A stretch of DNA of 64,000 bases from Variovorax terrae (GTDB lineage Bacteria > Pseudomonadota > Gammaproteobacteria > Burkholderiales > Burkholderiaceae_C): NCBI RefSeq assembly GCF_022809125.1, contig NZ_JALGBI010000001.1, forward strand, positions 434,001 through 498,000. Direction: 5' to 3'. The translations under genes and the position numbers were made by a program. Under the pieces are notes generated by a model. That model saw only the letters and a list, made by a program, of their open reading frames with translations. It made no database searches and was not told where the DNA came from. The number at the start of each line of letters is the position of its first letter. Position 1 is the first letter of the stretch. Positions 28,674 through 37,616 of the stretch are shown here, in pieces.

Positions 28674-30773
28674 TCAGTACGGGCGGCCCGAGGAGGCCTG
28701 GTTGCCGAGCACGATCGTGGTGAGGCTCACGAAGCCGTTCTGGACCGTGCCGGCCGGCTTCGCCAGGCTGCCTTCGTTCAGGCCGGCCGTGCTGAAGGTG
28801 CAGGCGGTCTCGCGTCCCACCGCGTTCTGCTCGGCCGTCAGGATGTTGGTGCTGGAGCCGTCGAACAGGCTGAGGCGGCAGTTGTCCATGTGCGAGCCAT
28901 AGGTGGCCTGCTGGGTGTAGCGGTAGGTGATGACGCCGTCGATCGGCGCGCCCACGGCGGTGCCCGAGATGGCCGAGCTCAGCGCCGCGAGGCTGCCGGG
29001 CGTGACGCTGGTGAACGTCGCGAACAGGCTGGCGGCATTGGCCTGCGCGAACGCCTTGGACAGCGGGACGGCGTTGGTCTGGAACGGGAACGCGACCAGC
29101 ACGGTGCCGTCCTTGCCCCCGCTTCGGAGCTCCCAGCTGTACAGCTTGCCGGGCGCGGCCAGGGTCTCGTCGATGCAGGGCGTGCCGGCGGCGGCGCTCG
29201 TGCCGGCGAGGTCCTGGCAGCTCTGAAGGGCTTCCGCGGCCGGGCCGTAGAACGTGTTGCCGCTGCCGATCTGCATCGTGGTGTTCAGGCCGCTGGGCAG
29301 GTTCAGCACCAGGCGCTGGCTGGCGCCCACGGGGGCCGACGGGTCGCCGCTGTAGGCGCTGAGGCCGGGGCCGCGCACCACCACGGTGTCGGCCGACGCG
29401 GCCTGCACGTCGGATTTCTGGATGTGGAAGGCCCACTGGCGGCTGAAGCCGGCCTTGCCCGAGCCGTCCACGCTGCGCGTGATCCGCGCGTTCATGTGCA
29501 TGTCCAGGTGGCCGCTGCCGGCGAGCTTCCAGCCGCCGGGGCAGCCGGCATAGGCCGCGCCCTTGACGATCTTCCAGTTCTGCAGGCCCGCGTCGGCGCT
29601 GGCGTGGAGCTGGATCCAGGCGCTGGTGGGGAGGTTGCTGCCGTTCAGGGTGACGGCGGTGCTGGTGCGGGCCTTGACGATGGCCACCGCGTTCGTGCTG
29701 GAGCCCAGGGCGGCCGTTTCGGTCGGCGTCAGCGGGCTCATGTCATAGGGTGACAGGCCGGCCGCTTCGAGCGTGAAGCCGGGCTGGGCGCCCTGCTGCG
29801 TGTCCGTCAGCTCGCTCACGAAGGCGGCCTTGTCGGCGCCTGCGCCCAGGCTGAAGCTGGCGTCGATGAAGGGGCCGACCTGCGCCGCCGTGGGGGCCGT
29901 GAAGCCGGTGGCCGGGTACAGCGCGCTCAGCGCGGCCAGGCAGGCCCGGGCTTCGGGCAGCACCGTGGCGGCGGCATTGGCCTTGGCCACGTCGCTGGCC
30001 GAAGGCGCCGTGGCGACCGCGGTGGCGCTGCCGCCGGCCGTGGACGGCAGCGTGACCTGGCCGAGCTGGGTGTTGGTGGCGATCAGCGTGATGGTGGCCA
30101 TGTCGCCGCCATTGAGGGCCGGTGAGACCAGGATGCGGTCGAGGATGCCGTCCATGCCGGTGCCGTCGGCCTTGAAGGCGCCCCTCAGCGGATCGGTGCC
30201 GGTGGTGTTGAACGGGCTGATCATCTGCGCGATGCTGGCGGCGGCGGCGTTCAGCCGGCTCGGGGTGGCGGCCGCGGCCAGCGCCGACAGGCAGCCCGCG
30301 GGCGTGGCGTTGTTCACTGGCGCGCACAGGCTGGCCAGCGAACCGCCGGCGGGCTGGCCGGCGGCGGCGGCGACGATCAGGTCGGTCAGCGGCGTGATGT
30401 TGACCGTCTGCCCGACCGCGGTGGCGATGGAGTTCAGGACCACCTGGCGGCCGCCGGCGGTGCCGGTGATGGTCAGGAAGAAGGGCGCCGTCATGCCGCT
30501 CACGTCGACCACGAAGGCGCCGAGCCCGCTGGCGGTGGTGGCCGCCGGCGGAGAGACCTTGCCGTTCACGTCGATGGCCACGACGCTGCCCGCGATGGGC
30601 GCGCCGATGGCGGCGGTGCCGGACAGGGTGGTGGCGGCTGGGGGCGCCACCGGGGGCGAGACCGGTGTGTTGGCCAGGCCACCGCTGCCACCGCCGCCGC
30701 AGCCGGCAAGCGTCAGCACGGCGGCGCCGGCGAGTGCCAGGCCCAGTGCCTGGAGTCGGGGTATTTTCTTCAT
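28674..30773 (-). CDS. Large secreted lipoprotein of unknown function
   Basis: The 699 residues begin with a lipoprotein signal peptide (MKKIPRLQALGLALAGAAVL, lipobox LAGC with Cys25), then a Gly run CGGGGSGG and a Pro-rich spacer. The first ~110 residues after this look like an Ig/carboxypeptidase-regulatory type beta domain (ATTLSGTAAIGAPIAGSVVAID). The remainder is Ala/Thr/Ser-rich with scattered Cys. No enzyme motif was recognised. It is divergent from the adjacent response regulator, with paired palindromes in the shared 359-bp spacer, and probably belongs to its regulon. It shares only N-terminal layout with the lipoprotein gene at 33.9-36.3 kb. Confidence 0.82.
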   Translation of the reverse strand: MKKIPRLQALGLALAGAAVLTLAGCGGGGSGGLANTPVSPPVAPPAATTLSGTAAIGAPIAGSVVAIDVNGKVSPPAATTASGLGAFVVDVSGMTAPFFLTITGTAGGRQVVLNSIATAVGQTVNITPLTDLIVAAAAGQPAGGSLASLCAPVNNATPAGCLSALAAAATPSRLNAAAASIAQMISPFNTTGTDPLRGAFKADGTGMDGILDRILVSPALNGGDMATITLIATNTQLGQVTLPSTAGGSATAVATAPSASDVAKANAAATVLPEARACLAALSALYPATGFTAPTAAQVGPFIDASFSLGAGADKAAFVSELTDTQQGAQPGFTLEAAGLSPYDMSPLTPTETAALGSSTNAVAIVKARTSTAVTLNGSNLPTSAWIQLHASADAGLQNWKIVKGAAYAGCPGGWKLAGSGHLDMHMNARITRSVDGSGKAGFSRQWAFHIQKSDVQAASADTVVVRGPGLSAYSGDPSAPVGASQRLVLNLPSGLNTTMQIGSGNTFYGPAAEALQSCQDLAGTSAAAGTPCIDETLAAPGKLYSWELRSGGKDGTVLVAFPFQTNAVPLSKAFAQANAASLFATFTSVTPGSLAALSSAISGTAVGAPIDGVITYRYTQQATYGSHMDNCRLSLFDGSSTNILTAEQNAVGRETACTFSTAGLNEGSLAKPAGTVQNGFVSLTTIVLGNQASSGRPY

Positions 30774-30905
30774 CGGAGACCTTCAAAAAATGGACTGAGA
30801 TTCGTCGAACGGGAGGGGCTCTGGGCCCGCGCTTGAATCTAGGAGCCTTGCGGCGCGGCGACCATCCCATGAACGGGTGGGTGCGGTGTGCAAGGTGGGT
30901 TTTGG

Positions 30906-30923
30906 CTCCCATGGCTATGGGAG
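30906..30923 (+). promoter_or_regulatory. Palindromic operator candidate 1
   Basis: CTCCCATGGCTATGGGAG, seven-base arms CTCCCAT/ATGGGAG around GGCT. The arms resemble NarL-family heptamers (TACCCAT/ATGGGTA). Confidence 0.7.
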
Positions 30924-31034
30924 GCCTTGCCATCGCGCCGCTGGCGCCGGCCGGGGAGATCGAGTGCGAGGCCTCCTGCAAAACCGTGGAGTTGCGCGTC
31001 TTTTGCAGCGGAGGGCCGCGTAGGGGCCGCATTT

Positions 31035-31052
31035 CTCCCATAGTCATGGGAG
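31035..31052 (+). promoter_or_regulatory. Palindromic operator candidate 2
   Basis: CTCCCATAGTCATGGGAG, with the same arms as candidate 1 and a different centre (AGTC). It lies 80 bp before the response regulator start. Confidence 0.7.
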
Positions 31053-31132
31053 GCACCGAACTGGCCGCCTGTGCCGGGCGCGTTTATGCTGGCGGCATCC
31101 GCTGGGTTCCAGCGGCGTGAAGCGAAAAGGTG

Positions 31133-31873
31133 ATGCCCGTGTGGCGCGTACTGATTGTTGAGGACGACCCGCTGATGCGGGATTTTTTTGCGGCCAGCGT
31201 GGCGCGCCATCCGGAGCTGACGCTCGCCGCCAGCCTGGGCACCCTGTCCGAGGCCATCGCCTGGCTGGATGATTCCGCGCACGCGGTCGACGTGCTGCTG
31301 ACCGATTTGGGCCTGCCCGATGGCAGCGGGCTGGACGTGATCCGCCACGCCACGAAGCTGCACCCGGCCTGCGAGCCGCTGGTGATCTCGATGTTCGGCG
31401 ACGAGGACAACGTGCTCGCCAGCATCGAGGCCGGGGCCCTGGGCTACATCCACAAGGACTCCACGCCCGACGACATCGCCCACACCATTCTTGAGATGAA
31501 GGCCGGCGCTTCGCCGATCTCGCCGATGATCGCGCGGCGGGTCCTGTCCAAATACCTGAGTCTGCAGTCAAAACGGGCGAAGGTCCAGGCGGACGGGTCA
31601 TCGGATGCTATCAAAACAGGAGCAACTCAATCCGCCGCGGAGGCTCCGCCGCTGGCCGCCAACGGCCGCTCGCTGCTGTCCGGGCGCGAGCAGGAGGTGC
31701 TGGAGCTGATCGCCCGCGGCTTCTCCTACCTCGAGATTGCGAAGCTGCAGGGCGTGAGCGTGCACACCGTGCAGACCCACATCAAGAACCTCTACGGCAA
31801 GCTGGCGGTGCACTCCAAGAACGAGGCCGTGTTCGAGGCGACCCGGCTCGGCCTGCTGCGCCGGCATGGTTAG
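31133..31873 (+). CDS. NarL/FixJ-family response regulator
   Basis: Two-component transcription factor. The 246 residues have an N-terminal receiver (VLIVEDDPLMRDFF, phospho-acceptor in LLTDLGLPDGSG near residue 60, and the Lys in YIHKDSTP). A linker follows, then a LuxR-type HTH (LLSGREQEVLELIARGFSYLEIAKLQGVSVHTVQTHIKNLYGKL). The ATG at 31133 is two bases after AAAAGG; the GTG at 31139 has better spacing and gives MWRVLIVEDD, so either is possible. A 42-bp element lies in frame in the linker. A sensor kinase follows after 41 bp. Confidence 0.93.
   Translation: MPVWRVLIVEDDPLMRDFFAASVARHPELTLAASLGTLSEAIAWLDDSAHAVDVLLTDLGLPDGSGLDVIRHATKLHPACEPLVISMFGDEDNVLASIEAGALGYIHKDSTPDDIAHTILEMKAGASPISPMIARRVLSKYLSLQSKRAKVQADGSSDAIKTGATQSAAEAPPLAANGRSLLSGREQEVLELIARGFSYLEIAKLQGVSVHTVQTHIKNLYGKLAVHSKNEAVFEATRLGLLRRHG
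31583..31624 (+). repeat. 42-bp dispersed element, copy 6 (in frame in response regulator linker)
   Basis: GTCC, 19 bases, TGCTATCAAAACAGGAGCA. It encodes part of the variable linker (VQADGSSDAIKTGA) between receiver and HTH, a place where 14 extra residues would be tolerated. Confidence 0.75.
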
Positions 31874-31902
31874 TTCGAAGCGGGGCTGAGCCGCCGCGCG
31901 TT

Positions 31903-31908
31903 TACCAT
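31903..31908 (+). promoter_or_regulatory. -10 hexamer six bases before sensor kinase ATG
   Basis: TACCAT, then six bases, then ATG at 31915. No ribosome site is present. Confidence 0.38.
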
Positions 31909-31914
31909 CGGCGC

Positions 31915-33753
31915 ATGAATTTCCGGGCAATCAAGGCGGGAGGGTGGCTGCTGTTCCTGTGGCTGGCGCTGGCCCTGGGCGCCCGGGCCGAGATCCAGGA
32001 GCTGCGCCAGGCGCGCGCCGCCATCACGGTGGACGGCACCACCGAGCTGACCACCGTGGCGCTGCCCTATCACTGGGACCGGCACCACCCCGGGCAGCAG
32101 GGCATCGCCACCTTCGAGGTGGCGTTCTCGATGCCGGGCGAACCGGCCGTGCCCTATGCCGTGTATTTCCCGCGCCTGGGCAATGCCTACGAGATCTGGC
32201 TCAACGGCACCCTGCTGCAGCGCAACGGCGACCTCGCCCGCTTCAACAGCTCCGACTACGGCAAGGCGCCCCGCTATGTCGAGGTGCCGCCGCAGCTGCT
32301 GCAGAAGCAGAACCTGTTCCGCATCAACATCCGCGCCGATGGCGGCCGGCGCGGCGGCCTGGCGGCCCCGGTGGTCGGGCCCGATGAGGACGTGCGGGAA
32401 CTCTACGTGGCCGACTACCGCTGGCAGGTGGCGGGCTCGCTGGCGGTGGTGGTCCTGAGCCTGCTCGTGGGCATCGTGGCGCTGATGCTGTGGCTGACCC
32501 AGTCGGACCCGGCCCAGCGCGGCTGGCGCAAGCGCGACAGCCTCTATCTCTACGCCGGGCTGGCCGAGCTGGCCTGGGCCCTGCGCATCGGCGACAAGCT
32601 GATCGAGAACCCGCCGATGTCCTGGCTCGGCTGGGGGCCGCTGATGACCGCGTGCGCCGCCTGCTGGCTGTGCAGCATGGCGCTGTTCTGCGTGAAGGTG
32701 GCGGGCTGGGACGATCGCTCGCGCCTGGGCTGGTGGAAGGGCGGGCTGCTGCTGTTCTTCCTGGCCGGCACGGTCATCGGCGTGGCGGCCCAGTATGGGC
32801 ACCAGCCCCTGCTGCTGACCACCTACTACGCCGTGGCGAGCGCCTGGTGCATTCCCTTCGCGCTGGTCTACATGGCGCGGGCGGTGCGCCCCGGCGCCCG
32901 CCGCGCGCATGTGCTGGTGGCGCTGGCCCTGCTGGCCAACGTGCTCACGGGCCTGCGCGATCTGGTGGTGTTCCGCATGAGTGACTCCTTTGGCGACAAT
33001 TCCTGGCTGCGCTACTCGTCGATGCTGTTCGGCCTGATGCTGGGCTATATCGCGATCACCCGCTTTCGCGCCGCCAGCGTCCAGGTGCGCGACCTGATGG
33101 CCAATCTGGCGGCGCGCGTGGCGCAGAAGGAGGCCGAGCTGGCGCAGACCTACCAGCGCGTGGAGCAGCTCGCGCGCGAGCAGGAGCGCGCCAGCGAGCG
33201 CTCGCGCATCCTGCGCGACATGCACGACGGCGTGGGCTCGCACATCAGTGCGGCGATCCGGCAGCTGCAGTCGGGCCGGGCCAGCAACGAGGCGGTGCTG
33301 CTGACCCTGCGCGACTCGCTGGACCAGCTCAAGCTGTCGATCGACGCGATGAACCTGCCGGCGGGCGACGTGACGGCGCTGCTGGCCAACCTGCGCTACC
33401 GGCTGGAGCCGCGCTTTGCCGCCTCCGACATCGAGCTGCAATGGGACGTGGACCTGCTCGACCCGTTGCAGGGGCTCGATGCCGGCGCCATGCGCCAGCT
33501 CCAGTTCATGGTGTTCGAGGCGCTGTCCAACGTACTGCAGCATGCGCAGGCCAGCGTGCTGCGCATCGAGGCCCGCGTGGCGGGTGCGCAGGTGCACCTG
33601 CGCCTCATCGACAACGGGCGGGGCTTCGACACCACGCGGCCGCCGCGCAAGGGGCTGCTGTCGCTGCGCGAGCGGGCGCAGGCCATCGGGGCGGCGCTGG
33701 TCATCCGCAGCGCGGGGGGCGGCACCGAGGTGGAGATCCGGCTGCCGGGGTGA
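31915..33753 (+). CDS. Sensor histidine kinase, HisKA_3 type with 7TM sensory region
   Basis: Inner-membrane partner of the preceding response regulator. The 612 residues start with a signal/anchor (GGWLLFLWLALALGARA) and a periplasmic domain of about 140 residues with 7TMR-DISM-like features (PAVPYAVYFPRLGNAYEIWLN). About seven membrane helices follow (residues 170-385), then a coiled coil. The phospho-acceptor is in ILRDMHDGVGSHISAAIRQL. The ATPase domain has the N box ALSNVLQHAQAS and G boxes LIDNGRGFD and GLLSLRERAQAIG. This is a NarX/DegS-class kinase with an unknown signal. Confidence 0.93.
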   Translation: MNFRAIKAGGWLLFLWLALALGARAEIQELRQARAAITVDGTTELTTVALPYHWDRHHPGQQGIATFEVAFSMPGEPAVPYAVYFPRLGNAYEIWLNGTLLQRNGDLARFNSSDYGKAPRYVEVPPQLLQKQNLFRINIRADGGRRGGLAAPVVGPDEDVRELYVADYRWQVAGSLAVVVLSLLVGIVALMLWLTQSDPAQRGWRKRDSLYLYAGLAELAWALRIGDKLIENPPMSWLGWGPLMTACAACWLCSMALFCVKVAGWDDRSRLGWWKGGLLLFFLAGTVIGVAAQYGHQPLLLTTYYAVASAWCIPFALVYMARAVRPGARRAHVLVALALLANVLTGLRDLVVFRMSDSFGDNSWLRYSSMLFGLMLGYIAITRFRAASVQVRDLMANLAARVAQKEAELAQTYQRVEQLAREQERASERSRILRDMHDGVGSHISAAIRQLQSGRASNEAVLLTLRDSLDQLKLSIDAMNLPAGDVTALLANLRYRLEPRFAASDIELQWDVDLLDPLQGLDAGAMRQLQFMVFEALSNVLQHAQASVLRIEARVAGAQVHLRLIDNGRGFDTTRPPRKGLLSLRERAQAIGAALVIRSAGGGTEVEIRLPG

Positions 33754-33786
33754 GAGAGGCCGGTTTTCAAGCCAGATCGGCCTGAT

Positions 33787-33828
33787 GTCCTGGTTCAGCG
33801 GTCATTGTATGCTATTGAATTGATAGCA
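33787..33828 (+). repeat. 42-bp dispersed element, copy 7 (intergenic, best preserved)
   Basis: GTCC, 19 bases containing CGGTCATTG, then TGCTATTGAATTGATAGCA, a near-perfect hairpin. It sits between the kinase stop and the downstream terminator. Upstream bases back to about 33763 also resemble sequence flanking copy 9. Confidence 0.82.
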
Positions 33829-33847
33829 AACCGCCTGATGGCCGCCC

Positions 33848-33873
33848 AAAAGAAAACCCCGCCGAAGCGGGGT
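33848..33873 (-). terminator. Rho-independent terminator of the frameshifted lipoprotein gene
   Basis: Minus strand: ACCCCGC-TTCG-GCGGGGT stem-loop with a stable TTCG loop, followed by TTTTCTTTT. It lies 55 bp after the stop of the minus-strand gene. Confidence 0.92.
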
Positions 33874-33928
33874 GGAGGGCGGGGTCGGGCCAGGGTGCCA
33901 GCCCTGGCCCAGGTAACCGGTCAGCCGG

Positions 33929-36320
33929 TCAGCGCCGCATTCCCGTGAAGGTCATGGCAGAGCCGCCCGTGGGCGTGTACGTGCCGCTGACGGCGCCGCT
34001 CAGGAAGTTGAGCGTGCCGCTGCCGCTGCCCGACGCATCGGTCAGCGTGAACGCGCCGGTGGCACCGTTCACGGTGATGGTGCAGCTCTCGTAGGCATTG
34101 ATGCTGTTGTCGATGCACGCGGTGGTGGAGGCGTTGCCGGACACGAAGCTGGGATTCAGGCGCAGGGTCGTGCCGGTGGTGACCTGCAGGCCGCCGCTGT
34201 CGCTGCTGTCGTTGATGATCCAGTCACCGGCGTAGGAAGCCGGGGTCAGGCTGATCGGCGTGGCCGGGTCGACGGCGGGCAGCCCCAGCTTGGTGAGCAG
34301 GGCGTTGCTGGCCTGCATGTTGAAGCGCGCCGAACGGTTGACCACGGGCTTGTTCTGGTAGCCCGCGTAGACCTTGCCGCCGCGCTCCACGAAGATGCGC
34401 TGGTAGTTCAGGCCGCCGGTGAGCGCCGGGGGGGTGCTCAGGGTCATGGCGCGGCCGTCGCCCATCGTGCTGATCGTGTAGGTGCCGGTGCCGATCGGGT
34501 CGCAGTTGCGCGGCGAGCCGTCGGTGGAGCGCTGCTGGCAGCTGTAGTACTTCACCACATTGCCGGCACCGAACGCTGCGCGCAGGTGGGTGTTGGTCGT
34601 GTAGTACGAGGTCTGGTAGCCGCCGGTGAGGGCGTTGCCCAGCACGCCGATGGAGACGGAGCTGTAGCTCCACGCATCGTTGCGCGCTCCGCTGGGCACC
34701 GTGGCGGTGCCGCTGGGCGTGGTGATCACCGTCGAGCCGGGGCTATAGACACAGGGCGTGCCCTGATTGGCTGCGATCATGCTCTCCAGCGTGGTGGCCG
34801 GCGTGGTGTAGCCGCCCTGTGGCGTGGATTGCGTGATCGAGGCGCAAGCAGACGTATTGTCGCTGGCGCTGGTCTTGCCCGCGGCCACGGCGGCGCTGGC
34901 GTTGCGCATCACGCTGCCCACGCCGGGGTAGTACGCCAGGGCCGTGTTCAGCGCCGAGGTCGTGTTGTAGTACAGCTTGGCGCCCGTGGGGAATGCGGTG
35001 GAGCCCAGCAGCGAGTCGGCATTGGCGACGTACAGGTTCGTGAAGCCGCCGTCGCGGATCTGCTGCAGCACCTCCAGCATGGTGCGGCCGCCGATGTCGA
35101 AGCTGGCGCGGTTGGACGAACCGATCTCGAACTTGTCGCAGATGTCGTAGTTGCTGTTGCCGGCGGCGTCGCGTACCGTGCTGAGGTTCTCGTAGTTGAT
35201 CGGGCAGTTGATCCAGGACGTGCCATTCCAGTGCAGGTCGGATTGGCGGTTGGGCTGGCCGCCGAAGCCCCAGTTGGCCACAGCGCCCATGTTGTTGCTG
35301 CTGCGGCGGTCCACGTAGCGGGTGCGGTTGTTGCTGTCCGGCGTGTTCTGGGCGGCCGTGGAAGCCAGCACGCGCCAGTTCCAGTTCGAGCTGTCGTAGA
35401 AGTTCATCGAGTTGAGCTGCACGCTGGCCGCTGGCCGCTGGCGCTTCACTGGTGCTGCCCGAGCCGGAGGCGGTCTGGTTGTTGATGGCCACGATCGTGG
35501 CCACGGTCGTGGTGGTGAGGCCGGTGGTGGCATCGTTCACCAGGGCCTGGGCCAGGGTCGTCAAGGCTGCGGAGAGATCAGCGGGGTTCTGCGCGGCCTT
35601 CACACTGGGGTCGGCCAGCTTGGTCACGAGATCGGACAGGATTTGCAGCAGCTTCTGCTGGATGGCCTTGTCCAGGTCCTTCTGGTTGATGGTGCTGCCG
35701 TCGATCGGGTTCTTGGTGCCGACGGCGCTGGCCAGCGCCTTGGACTGCTGCTGGGTCGTGACCACCACCATGCGGGCGACGGTGCCGGCGGTCTTGCCGT
35801 CGGCGCTGCTGCTCTTGGTGAAGTCCTCGAACAGCGAGACGTTGAGGCCCAGCGTGGACTGGAGTGACGCGGCGGCCGACGCGGAGCTGGCGCCCGTGCT
35901 CTCGACCAGGGCCTGGACCAGGGTGGTCAGCGGGCTGACCACGCCGGGCTTGTCGGCAGGGGCCTTCAGGACGAAGGGGATGGGCACCGCGCCGGTGTCA
36001 GTGTCCACCGCATCGGTGCCGACCACGGCCAGGATGGGGTACTTGCCGGCATCTTCGGCCGGGACCTGCAGGGTGACGTTGCCGCTGCCGTCGGTGCGGC
36101 CCGAGGGCTCGCCGCTGTCGCAGGCGCCGTTCTTGTTCTTGTCGAGACAGACCAATGCATTCTTGATCGGGCCGTCGACCACGGTGATGGGGACGCTGGC
36201 AGTGGCGGACGGGGCGGGCGATGTGCCGCCACCGCCGCCGCCACAGGCGGCCAGGCTGAGCAGGGCGACGCTGGACAGCGCTGCGCCGATCCGGCGAAGC
36301 CGGGGGATGTTCATTTCCAT
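33929..36320 (-). pseudogene. Large lipoprotein gene broken by a 7-bp triplication
   Basis: The 5' part (36320 down to about 35422) encodes a lipoprotein: signal peptide with LAAC lipobox (Cys26), CGGGGGGTS, then a beta-type repeat domain (DGPIKNALVCLDKNKNGACD). The 3' part (to 33929) continues in another frame with coherent protein (SMNFYDSSNWNWRVLAST through GSAMTFTGMRR). The frame changes exactly at three tandem copies of a 7-bp unit (GCCAGCG on the minus strand). Removing one copy joins both parts into one 794-residue reading frame reading SEAPAASVQLNSMNF. The ribosome site GGAGG precedes the ATG and a terminator follows, so the gene is otherwise complete. Function unknown. Confidence 0.88.
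35422..35442 (+). repeat. Triple 7-bp tandem repeat causing the frameshift
   Basis: CGCTGGC occurs three times in tandem (35422, 35429, 35436). Two copies would keep the lipoprotein gene in frame; three shift it. Slippage could switch it on and off. Confidence 0.9.
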
Positions 36321-36386
36321 GGGGTGCCTCCTCCTCGTGTTTCAATGGGGCGTGTCAAACGTAACACCAACTGTTTCAAATCGCAT

Positions 36387-36401
36387 CCCCAAAATATGGG
36401 G
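36387..36401 (+). promoter_or_regulatory. CCCCA-N5-TGGGG palindrome between lipoprotein gene and rodA
   Basis: CCCCAAAATATGGGG lies in the 136-bp divergent spacer, 67 bp before the lipoprotein gene and 55 bp before rodA. It resembles, without matching in spacing, the CCCAT-N4-ATGGG sites near the response regulator. Confidence 0.45.
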
Positions 36402-36442
36402 TGAGATGGCCGGTGTGGGCGAGGCGCGACAGGTCCGCGCGG

Positions 36443-36448
36443 GATAAT
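36443..36448 (+). promoter_or_regulatory. -10 hexamer before rodA
   Basis: GATAAT lies eight bases before the rodA ATG with no clear ribosome site, which fits a very short or absent leader. Confidence 0.42.
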
Positions 36449-36456
36449 CCACCCCC

Positions 36457-37611
36457 ATGGCCGCCGTATTCGAAAAACCCTCCTACTGGCAGCGTGCCGC
36501 CCCGATGTTCCGGGGCTTTGACGGCCCGCTGGCCTTTGCCGTGTTCCTGCTGGTCTGCGCCGGCCTGCTGACCATGTATTCGTCCGGCTACGACCACGGC
36601 ACGCGCTTCATCGACCATGGCCGCAACATGCTGATTGCCGGCGCCATCATGTTCGTGATGGCGCAGATCCCGCCGCAGCGGCTGATGACGTTCGCCGTGC
36701 CTCTGTACACGGCGGGCGTGGTGCTGCTGATCGCGGTGGCGGTCTTCGGCATCACCAAGAAGGGCGCCCGGCGCTGGATCAACCTCGGCGTGGTGATCCA
36801 GCCCAGCGAAATCCTCAAGATCGCCATGCCGCTGATGCTGGCCTGGTGGTTCCAGAAGCGCGAAGGCCAGTTGCGGCCGCTCGATTTCCTGGTGGCCGCT
36901 GTGCTGCTGGGCGTGCCGGTGGGCCTGATCATGAGGCAGCCCGACCTGGGGACCGCGCTCCTGGTGCTGTCGGCCGGGCTGTCGGTGATCTTCTTCGCGG
37001 GCCTGTCCTGGAAGCTGATCCTGCCGCCGGCGCTGATCGGTCTCGTCGGCGTGATCCTGATCGTGATCTTCGAGCCCAGCCTGTGCGCCGACGGCGTGCG
37101 CTGGCCGGTGCTGCACGACTACCAGCAGCAGCGCATCTGCACCCTGCTGGACCCGAGCCGCGACCCGCTGGGCAAGGGCTTCCACACCATCCAGGGCGTG
37201 ATCGCCATCGGCTCGGGCGGGGTCTTCGGCAAGGGCTTCATGCAGGGCACGCAGACGCACCTGGAGTTCGTTCCCGAGCGCACCACCGATTTCATCTTCG
37301 CCGCCTATTCCGAGGAATTCGGCCTGCTCGGCAACCTGTTCCTGATCGCCGGCTTCGTGTTCCTGATCCTGCGCGGGCTGGCGATCGCGCTGGAGGCGCC
37401 CACGCTGTTCTCGCGCCTGCTGGCGGGCGCCGTGACGCTGATCTTCTTCACCTACGCCTTCGTCAACATGGGCATGGTCAGCGGCATCCTGCCCGTGGTG
37501 GGCGTGCCGCTGCCTTTCATCAGCTACGGCGGCACGGCCATGGTCACGCTCGGCATGGGCCTGGGCATCCTGATGGCGATCTCCAAGTCCAAGCGGCTGG
37601 TGCAATCGTGA
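36457..37611 (+). CDS. rodA: Rod shape-determining peptidoglycan polymerase RodA (SEDS family)
   Basis: Elongasome lipid II glycosyltransferase, partner of PBP2. The 384 residues have about ten membrane segments. Motifs are LTMYSSGYDHGTRF, KKGARRWINLGVVIQPSEILKIAMPL, RQPDLGTALLVL, and VVGVPLPFISYGGTAMVTLG near the C-terminus. The compact N-terminus and length separate it from FtsW at 11.5 kb. The mreBCD and mrdA genes that often accompany it are not in the window. The next gene begins at or just after its stop. Confidence 0.95.
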   Translation: MAAVFEKPSYWQRAAPMFRGFDGPLAFAVFLLVCAGLLTMYSSGYDHGTRFIDHGRNMLIAGAIMFVMAQIPPQRLMTFAVPLYTAGVVLLIAVAVFGITKKGARRWINLGVVIQPSEILKIAMPLMLAWWFQKREGQLRPLDFLVAAVLLGVPVGLIMRQPDLGTALLVLSAGLSVIFFAGLSWKLILPPALIGLVGVILIVIFEPSLCADGVRWPVLHDYQQQRICTLLDPSRDPLGKGFHTIQGVIAIGSGGVFGKGFMQGTQTHLEFVPERTTDFIFAAYSEEFGLLGNLFLIAGFVFLILRGLAIALEAPTLFSRLLAGAVTLIFFTYAFVNMGMVSGILPVVGVPLPFISYGGTAMVTLGMGLGILMAISKSKRLVQS

Positions 37612-37616
37612 CGGCG

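Larger units (their letters stand above)
30774..31132. promoter_or_regulatory. Divergent regulatory region between lipoprotein and response regulator genes
   Basis: No gene was recognised in these 359 bp. The region holds two copies of the 18-bp inverted repeat CTCCCAT-N4-ATGGGAG (30906-30923 and 31035-31052), 129 bp apart. AAAAGG just before the regulator start is its ribosome site. Confidence 0.7.

Noticed and set aside
33929..35533. Independent 534-residue gene for the 3' half of the broken lipoprotein
   Set aside because: Its first ~35 residues are out-of-frame shadow of the upstream lipoprotein, with no signal peptide or ribosome site. The halves join perfectly when one 7-bp unit is removed.
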